Assembly: GCA_003614735.1 (NCBI GenBank)
Contig: KZ992639.1
Coordinates: forward strand, 1-24,685
Length of the DNA stretch: 24,685 nt
Source: Thamnocephalis sphaerospora
Taxonomy: Eukaryota > Zoopagomycota > Zoopagomycetes > Zoopagales > Sigmoideomycetaceae
Direction of reading: 5' to 3'
Shown here piece after piece: positions 19,303-24,685 of this stretch. Numbering within the stretch: position 1 is the stretch's first letter; the number at the start of each line of letters is the position of its first letter. Under the pieces are notes generated by a model. That model saw nothing but the letters and a program-made list of their open reading frames with translations. It was not told the origin of the DNA and searched no databases. Made by a program: the position numbers and the translations under genes.

Positions 19303-20637
19303 ATGAGCCGCGAAGCGCACCGCCAGGCGGCACGGCTTAGCCGCCCAAACACCTTCACTTCCGAGGATGTGGACCCGGCCGACCATACCACCGGTCTGGA
19401 TGCCGAGGAAGCCGGCGGACTTGAGCTGCTGGCGCACCATGCCGAGCCGACACTTGCGTCGTCCTTTCGCTATTTCTTGTTTGGCAGCTACGTCAATGTG
19501 CTGCTGCTAGCGATGCCACTCGGCATTATCGCGCACTTTGCGCACTGGTCAGGCACCTGGGTGTTTGTCTTCAATTTTTTCGCCATTATTCCGCTGGCCA
19601 GTCTGCTTGGTTATGCCACCGAGGAGATTGCGCTGCGATTCGGTGATACGATCGGCGGACTACTCAACGCTACCTTTGGTAACGCGGTAGAGTTGATTAT
19701 TGCCGTGGTTGCCGTCAAGAACGGCAAGATTCGCGTTGTTCAGGCATCGCTGCTCGGCTCTATTCTTTCCAACCTGCTGCTGGTGCTCGGTTTTTGCTTC
19801 CTACTGGGTGGTTTCCGCTACAAGGAACAGTCGTTCAACACTACCGCTGCGCAAAACTACGCTTCACTGCTTGCGCTCAGCTGCCTGTCCCTGCTGATCC
19901 CAGCTGCATTCTGGACTTCACTGGATGATCATGAAGCGGCTGACAAGGGTATCCTAAATCTGTCTCACTTTTCGGCCATCATTCTGCTGTTCATCTACCT
20001 GCTCTCCATCTACTTCCAGCTTAGCACGCACGCACATCTGTACGAGGCGGTTCGCGAAGAGACAGTTGTAGACTCGTCTGTACACGCTCATGTAGAGGAC
20101 AAGGAAGAGGAGGAGGAGGAAGACAACGGCGATGAAGAGCATGACGAACATGCCACCCTGACCGCGCCTTTTGCTGGCGCCGCTCTGGTCTTGGTCACTA
20201 TATTTGTTGCCATCCATGCTGATCTGCTGGTCGACTCGATCGACGCTGTCACCAAGGGCGGTGTGATGAGCGACACGTTTGTCGGTCTGATTCTGCTTCC
20301 TATTGTCGGCAATGCCGCAGAGCATCTGACGGCCGTTACCACCGCCATGAAGAACAAGATGGATCTGGCCATTGGCGTGGCGCTTGGCTCCAGCATGCAG
20401 ATTGCACTGCTCGTCACTCCTCTGCTTGTCATTATCGGCTGGATACTGGGCCAGCCCATGACGCTGTTCTTTAGCGGCTTTGAGACGGTCGTGCTTTTTG
20501 TGTCGGTGCTCATCACCAACTATTTGATCATGGACGGAAAGAGCAACTGGCTGGAAGGCGCCATGTTGCTTGGCTCCTACACCATCATCGCCGTCGCCTT
20601 CTTTTACTACCCGGATGAGAGCACCGCAAAGCCGTAA
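19303..20637 (+). CDS. Vacuolar-type Ca2+/H+ exchanger (CaCA superfamily, CAX/Vcx1 family)
   Basis: A single-exon gene of 444 aa with about eleven membrane segments. Both ion-binding repeats are present: alpha-1 GNAVELIIAVVAVKNG (126-141) with Glu130, and alpha-2 GNAAEHLTAVTTAMKN (336-351) with Glu340. Each is followed by its partner helix (SLLGSILSNLLLVLG, 149-163; ALGSSMQIALLVTP, 360-373). Between the halves is an acidic cytosolic/lumenal loop (about 264-283, mostly Glu/Asp), the typical acidic motif of the family. The N-terminal tail of about 50 residues is shorter than in plant CAX proteins with autoinhibitory regions. Length and layout match fungal Vcx1 (about 410 aa), which moves Ca2+ into the vacuole in exchange for H+. 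The start has a good context (GTCACCATG). It converges on DCP2, and its poly(A) signal is at 20849. Confidence 0.95.
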   Translation: MSREAHRQAARLSRPNTFTSEDVDPADHTTGLDAEEAGGLELLAHHAEPTLASSFRYFLFGSYVNVLLLAMPLGIIAHFAHWSGTWVFVFNFFAIIPLASLLGYATEEIALRFGDTIGGLLNATFGNAVELIIAVVAVKNGKIRVVQASLLGSILSNLLLVLGFCFLLGGFRYKEQSFNTTAAQNYASLLALSCLSLLIPAAFWTSLDDHEAADKGILNLSHFSAIILLFIYLLSIYFQLSTHAHLYEAVREETVVDSSVHAHVEDKEEEEEEDNGDEEHDEHATLTAPFAGAALVLVTIFVAIHADLLVDSIDAVTKGGVMSDTFVGLILLPIVGNAAEHLTAVTTAMKNKMDLAIGVALGSSMQIALLVTPLLVIIGWILGQPMTLFFSGFETVVLFVSVLITNYLIMDGKSNWLEGAMLLGSYTIIAVAFFYYPDESTAKP

Positions 20638-20848
20638 ACACGGCGAATACGACAAGATGTGCAGGTGTTGGCAAGGCGCCGGTGGTGTAAACGACTTGGA
20701 GCGAAGCTAGCTGTCGCACAGTTGTATACGATGATGCGCGCGCGTGAATACACACACTCTCCAATGCACTGTCGCTGTATAAAGCCATGTATAGTGATCG
20801 TGTCCACGATGCATGCTGTGCTCTATCTGATGCTCCACGGCATGCGCG

Positions 20849-20854
20849 AATAAA
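20849..20854 (+). terminator. Poly(A) signal AATAAA of the exchanger gene
   Basis: AATAAA lies 212 nt after the stop codon of the exchanger, the first such signal on the plus strand. Confidence 0.5.
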
Positions 20855-20957
20855 CAGATCACAACGGGAGACGACCGTGAGCGACAAAACGCGATAACAA
20901 ATAGCAAAGATGTAGAATGGCGAGTGTACAGCGCAAGAGCGCAAACAGAACGATAGT

Positions 20958-20996
20958 CACGCGCACATACACACGCGCACATACACACGCGCACAC
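20958..20996. repeat. 14-nt tandem repeat, 2.8 copies, between converging genes
   Basis: The unit CACGCGCACATACA occurs at 20958-20971 and 20972-20985, with a partial third copy to 20996. It is alternating purine-pyrimidine and GC/AC-rich. It lies between the 3' ends of the exchanger and DCP2 genes. Confidence 0.8.
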
Positions 20997-21066
20997 GCTA
21001 CTGCTGGAGTAGCAAGTAGGCATGTGCCGACAGTAACAGCACTCTGTTCGATGGTCATGGCAGCAA

Positions 21067-21433
21067 CTAGTGTGGACGCAGCATGTCGAGCAGAGCTGTT
21101 GCGGTAACGGATGACGGCGCGGCTGCAGAAATGGTATCTACGCCATCGCTCTGGCCGACGCTCAGCTGAGCGTACGCAATAGTACTTTGTCCGTGCGCGG
21201 CAGGTGCGTCTGTACTGGTGTTGGCCAAATACGCTGCTTCAGCTGGCGCGTACATGTGGTGAGAAGCAACGTGCTGCCGCTGAGGGCCTGCATTGGCAAA
21301 GTGCGGATAGCCGCTAGACACCTGTTGTGGCTGCTGTGGCTGAGATGCATAAGCGTGTGCATACTGCGACTGTGGCGGTGCCGCAGTGTTGGCATAGGGC
21401 TGCGCGGATAGTACGGCCAGCAACGACTGTTGT

Positions 21434-21468
<35 letters not shown>

Positions 21469-23412
21469 CTGCTGTTGCGGACTTTGTTGCAGTGAGCCCC
21501 GCAGCTGCTGATAAGCTGCATCCTGTAGCAGCGGCGGATTTGTCGCCTGCAATGTACTCAAACCAGCTGTCTTTCCCTGCAACGCAGCAAGCAGCTGCGC
21601 GTTGGCCGATGCACCAGTCGTCGCCGCCGTCGCCAAAGTACCCAGCGATTGTGGTAGCACTGTAGCAGCACCAGACCCCATTGACTCAGCGTACGGCGAC
21701 ACGGCATGAGCATTATGCTGATGCGCCGGACTGCCCGTAGGCGCTGCACCAGGTGTCGCAGTGCCAGTCCCTGTCTCCGCTAGCCGTAACAGTGCACGCG
21801 TTGTGTCTTCGCCGGATGATGCATGCGTAGGAGTTCCGCCGACGCTAGCCAGACCGAGTGTAGCAGCTGGCTGGCTCGAATGCGGCGCAGAAAGGCCAGC
21901 AGCGCCGGCAGTACCAAGTGACGATACACCCAGTAAAGAACGAAGCAAATGCGATGCGTCGTTGCTGACCGATTGATCTGGGACCTCGTGGCTACCGCTC
22001 ACAGACACGCTACTGTCTACGATAGCATTTGGTGGTAGCGACTTTTCCAACTCTGCACCATGCTGATGGACATTGCCAACTTCTGCCTGATATCGACTGC
22101 GATTGCGCCGATGTTCCTTCCGACCATTGTTTGGCCGCGCTCGTTGTGGCTGCGACTGCAAGTAGCCAGTTGCATCGGCGCCTCCATGCGGTGCCGGGGT
22201 CGTCTCTCGGCTCGGAATGCCTACACCAAGACCGAGCTGTGCCAGCTGCGCCATGGTCTGCGAGACCGCCGAAGCAGCCGCGGCACTAGCTGCAGAGTTA
22301 CGCCGAGATGTCGGCGCACTAGGACCACCACCAGCGCCATGGCGTCGCCGCTCAATCCAGCGCCGTAGATCGCTGCCACACCATGTCAGTAGCAGCCGGT
22401 AATAAAAACCATCAATAGGCCCACGTACTTTACAAAGGGAATCACCATGTAGAAACGGTTGCGGTTGCTGTTGCTGTTGTTGGCGTTATTCTGCACGGCT
22501 GCTACAGCGCCATTGGTGTCACGCTTCACACGGTAGGTCGGCAAATCCACCAAGCGGCACCACGAAATTTTGCTGATTTCCTTGCGGGTTTGCGGATTAA
22601 ATGGCGTGTCCTCAGAAATGCCAGCAATGATAAATAGACGAATGTGCTGTTCGCGTATTGTGCGCTCCAAAAACGCCTCCTCGTCCACAAACGGCGTAAC
22701 ATCGAATCCAGTTTCCTCGTACACCTGCATTTCCCATTTGCCAGGCGACACGTCGGTTAGCTCAGCAAATGGAGCTGTCGCAGTGGCTCAAGCCTACCTC
22801 GCGAGCTGCACATGTGGCATACTCTTCGTCCTTGTTAATTTTACCACGTGGAAAACCCCAGCCGGCACGCGAATTCCAGCCCTTCACCAGCAGGCACTTG
22901 TCCAGCGTCTCATTCAAAATGATGGCGCCACAGACTGGTACGCGAAACTTGTACGTCAAAAAATCGCCGTATGCCCTTTCGTGCTCATCTGCCCAATGCT
23001 GTAGCAGAGGACAGTGGCGGAAGAGTATAGACAACCAGATAACCACAAGACCAAAGTGCGAGTTAAAGATGCAAACAGCAGGTTACGCGCGCGCGCACAC
23101 CCGCCACTGTGACAAGTCGAGAAGGATATTCTTTGCCGAAAACTGCTTCAGCGAGAAGCTGGGCAAAGCTGGATTCTGCTCGCGGATAAAGTCTTCATAG
23201 TACCAGTGTGCCTGCTCGACCTGAAAGCAAATGCGCTCCACCGAGGCTAGTTCCTCCTCCGGCACGTTGATGATGAAGCGACTACCAGCCAACGGATGCA
23301 AAGGAAGCGCGATGAGCGACTGCCGCCGCTGCCAGCGCTAGGGTCGTCGCAGGCGCCTTTACCTGGACAGGTCGTCCAGCACCTCCTCAAACGTGGCGGT
23401 GGCGAACGCCAT
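21067..23412 (-). CDS. DCP2: mRNA-decapping enzyme Dcp2 (Nudix hydrolase), 5 exons, one with an AT-AC intron
   Basis: Exons on the minus strand: 23412-23363, 23281-23130, 23024-22798, 22724-22429, 22372-21067. The sum is 2031 nt, a 676-aa protein. Residues 1-95 are the Dcp1-binding Box A domain ([43 protein letters not shown]). The Nudix domain spans about 96-240, with a complete Nudix box at 128-150 (GKINKD, then REVYEETGF) split by the third intron, and Box B ends in FYMVIPF and LRRWIE. Dcp2 cleaves m7GDP from mRNA in P-bodies. The long C-terminal tail is disordered, carries a 17-residue polyQ (541-557) and several Leu-rich short motifs ([35 protein letters not shown]) like the helical motifs that bind Edc3 or Pat1. 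Introns 1, 3 and 4 are GT-AG (81, 73, 56 nt); intron 2 (23129-23025) is AT-AC, described separately. Confidence 0.95.
21427..21477 (-). repeat. Polyglutamine tract of Dcp2 (17 Gln)
   Basis: An uninterrupted run of 17 glutamines is encoded by a mixture of CAA and CAG codons, which reduces slippage compared with a pure repeat and suggests selection for the peptide rather than for the DNA. A second, Asn/Ser-rich low-complexity stretch lies in exon 4 near 22459-22489. Confidence 0.85.
23025..23129 (-). other. Probable U12-type (AT-AC) intron in DCP2
   Basis: The intron starts ATATCCTT, an exact match to the U12-type 5' splice site, directly after the codons for FSAK. It ends in TCTATAC just before the codons for [10 protein letters not shown]. 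It is 105 nt, contains an in-frame TAA, and its removal yields FSAK-I-FRHCPLL, the expected Dcp2 sequence. A TCTTTAAC at 23069-23062 differs by one base from the U12 branch consensus TCCTTAAC, but is 38 nt from the 3' end, further than usual. There is no AG on the minus strand between about 23104 and 23000, so no ordinary GT-AG intron can keep the conserved CPLL motif. Confidence 0.72.
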
Positions 23413-23451
23413 GGCAGCGTATTTAATATTCCAGCACAGACGGAGAGGCAC

Positions 23452-23710
23452 CTAGGAAAACGAGTGGCCAAGTAGAAAGATAGCAGATGCCAGATCGCAC
23501 AGTGAGGTACGCGAGGGTGAGAATGGATGAAGCCGGGCGAACACACGTCACCGCCACGCAAAGCCAGAAAAGGGCCAGAAAAGGGATTCGCCGCTCAAAC
23601 AACGAGGCGCGGCGCATTGGCCAGCAAAGCACAGTCGGATGGCGGCGCGGCGAGAAAGCAATAGCAAGGCAAAAGCAGCGTCGCATACCTTGCGGTACCG
23701 TTCAACTTAC
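23452..23710 (-). other. Possible 5' UTR intron or upstream exon boundary for DCP2
   Basis: On the minus strand, GTAAGTTG at 23710 is a strong donor and TTTTCCTAG ending at 23452 is a possible acceptor, 39 nt before the DCP2 ATG. The intron would be 259 nt. An open frame upstream of the donor (23595-23888, starting MLVKQHWWFARRLLRYGDRM) has protein-like composition; after splicing it would stop before the DCP2 ATG, so it would be an upstream ORF or a separate small gene. Weakly supported. Confidence 0.25.
23565..23586. repeat. 11-nt direct tandem repeat, two copies
   Basis: GCCAGAAAAGG is repeated twice in tandem, followed by G. It lies in the upstream region of DCP2, inside the possible leader intron. 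No function is evident. Confidence 0.6.
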
Positions 23711-23964
23711 GCAGCTCACAACCGAGGAAGCGGCGCACAGCGGGAAACAGTCGTTTTGCGAACGGCCTGACCTCACGTGATTGCGGCACGTTCGAATGTA
23801 CTAGCCGTTGCGCTGCTTTATCCAAGGCCATCCTGTCGCCATAGCGCAGCAATCGCCGGGCGAACCACCAGTGTTGCTTGACCAGCATTTACACGCCCAT
23901 ATGCAGACGCTTCAGGCGGTTAGATGCATTTCGCCAATCAACCTCGGCTCAATACGGCTGAAGC

Positions 23965-23970
23965 AAAAAA
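23965..23970 (-). terminator. RNA polymerase III terminator of the tRNA-Ser gene
   Basis: A run of six T on the minus strand begins 2 nt after the tRNA 3' end. Confidence 0.85.
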
Positions 23971-23971
23971 G

Positions 23972-24053
23972 CGACACGAGCAGGATTTGAACCTACGCGG
24001 GCAGAGCCCATGTGATTTCTAGTCACACTCCTTAACCACTCGGACATCGTGTC
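23972..24053 (-). tRNA. tRNA-Ser (anticodon AGA), intronless
   Basis: The 82-nt minus-strand sequence folds into a type II tRNA. Acceptor arms are GACACGA (24053-24047) and TCGTGTC (23979-23973), perfectly paired, with discriminator G at 23972. The D-arm holds CCGAGTGGTTAAGG (A box). The anticodon stem is TGTGA/TCACA with loop CTAGAAA, so the anticodon is AGA at 24020-24018 and reads serine UCU/UCC (via inosine). The long variable arm of serine tRNAs follows, then the T-arm with GGTTCAAATCC (B box). Confidence 0.96.
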
Positions 24054-24619
24054 AACTTGTCAAATAGAGGGAATTGCTCTATACTGAATAATACACAAAG
24101 CTCAATTTTGGTAACGCGGCCGCTTTTTTGACGTACTTGTGTTTGCGACATGCTAGTCAGCGGAACGCTAGTCAGGCTGGGAGCATTTTACGCTCACGAG
24201 TCCACCGACACTTAATAAACGCCAGTAGGATAATTCCCAGTAACCAGAAAGCCGCTTTTTAAAAGATCAGAAAAAGAGTGAACAGTTTATTCCACTCAGA
24301 TGTGACGATTCAACCCAGCGTTCGTCCGCGAGGATGGAGTTGGGATATTATTTCGTCTACACACTATATCGCTTGGTAGCGTGGTCTAGGCGAGCAAATA
24401 AAACCGTAAATCATAAACCGTAAATTGCAAGCTGCCACCGTGAAAGTAGTCGTTGAATACCCAACTTTTGCTCACTCAACAAAGATACTAGGCGTAAGGA
24501 CTGTACTAGCGTGGAGGATGGGAAACGATAGAGTGCAGGCAGTGCACATTTGTTACATCTAAGCGCGCAGTCTGGTTTGTCCAGCGGTGGAATATAAGAG
24601 AGAAAGAGACCGAGTGGAG
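24054..24619. other. Region upstream of the tRNA, no secure gene
   Basis: No ORF with a recognisable motif was found; the minus-strand frame 24411-24653 has no domain. The stretch contains a 13-nt near-direct repeat (ATAAACCGTAAAT-like, about 24400-24426) and AATAAA on the plus strand near 24395. Confidence 0.4.
24593..24598 (+). promoter_or_regulatory. Candidate TATA box (TATAAG) near the right edge
   Basis: TATAAG on the plus strand is followed by an AG-rich stretch, then an ATG at 24620 with an open frame to the end of the window (22 codons, MPAQPTRRSSAQHGV...). The ATG is only 27 nt from the TATA box, so the real start, if there is a gene, probably lies beyond the window. Confidence 0.25.
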
Positions 24620-24685
24620 ATGCCTGCGCAGCCCACGAGACGGTCGTCAGCACAACACGGCGTAGCGTTTACGCAACGCCAGAAC

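Noticed and set aside
19954-20655. Long minus-strand ORF of 233 codons
   Set aside because: It is a shadow of the Ca2+/H+ exchanger, whose plus-strand frame has full family motifs.
22999-23100. Ordinary GT-AG intron (GTGTGCGC...CTACAG) as the second DCP2 intron
   Set aside because: It keeps the frame and has a pyrimidine tract, but it removes the conserved FRHCPLLQ block and inserts [10 protein letters not shown], which does not fit the family. The AT-AC junction gives the expected sequence.
1-24685. CRISPR arrays, insertion sequences, transposons, rRNA, biosynthetic cluster
   Set aside because: No direct-repeat array, transposase, reverse transcriptase, terminal repeats or rRNA-like sequence was seen, and one P450 with one reductase is not enough to call a cluster.

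Overview
This looks like nuclear DNA from an early-diverging (zygomycete-grade) fungus. Supporting signs: many short GT-AG introns of about 37-95 nt, often with a CTAAC/CTAAT branch point; TATA boxes; AATAAA signals; a eukaryotic tRNA-Ser; and typical fungal proteins (Dcp2, Vcx1-type Ca2+/H+ exchanger, Ayr1-type reductase, proteinase K-type subtilase, P450). A probable AT-AC (U12-type) intron in DCP2 would mean that the minor spliceosome is retained, which excludes most Dikarya. The species cannot be named from the window.

Layout, left to right. (1) 1-1176, minus: the 5' part of a wax ester synthase/diacylglycerol acyltransferase with HHxxxDG, running off the left edge. (2) 1177-2435: no secure gene. 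(3) 2519-3700, minus: secreted subtilisin-like protease. (4) 3701-4982: no gene seen. (5) 5139-5561, plus: small secreted cysteine-rich protein with its own TATA box and poly(A) signal. (6) 6510-7077, minus: a two-exon secreted beta-trefoil-like protein, seen only after splicing. (7) 7191-9938: a long stretch with no secure gene, only weak coding candidates. (8) 10063-12192, plus: cytochrome P450, 11 exons, 493 aa. (9) 12683-14264, minus: Ayr1-like short-chain dehydrogenase, 10 exons, 319 aa, convergent with the P450. (10) 14265-16000: long pyrimidine-rich leader/promoter region. (11) 16001-18694, plus: signal peptide, kelch propeller and cytochrome b561-like membrane domain in one protein, 867 aa. 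(12) 19303-20637, plus: vacuolar-type Ca2+/H+ exchanger. (13) 21067-23412, minus: decapping enzyme Dcp2, 5 exons, 676 aa, with a polyQ tail and the AT-AC intron. (14) 23972-24053, minus: tRNA-Ser(AGA). (15) 24054-24685: no secure gene.

The left half is rich in secreted and lipid-related proteins (acyltransferase, protease, two small secreted proteins, P450, acyl-DHAP-type reductase). The right half is housekeeping (Ca2+ transport, mRNA decay, tRNA). There is no operon-like logic and each gene has its own promoter. WS/DGAT, the Ayr1-like enzyme and the P450 could all touch lipid metabolism, but that is inference only.

The spliced models were built by hand. In each, every junction keeps the reading frame and the summed exon lengths divide by three; nothing was checked against RNA or databases.
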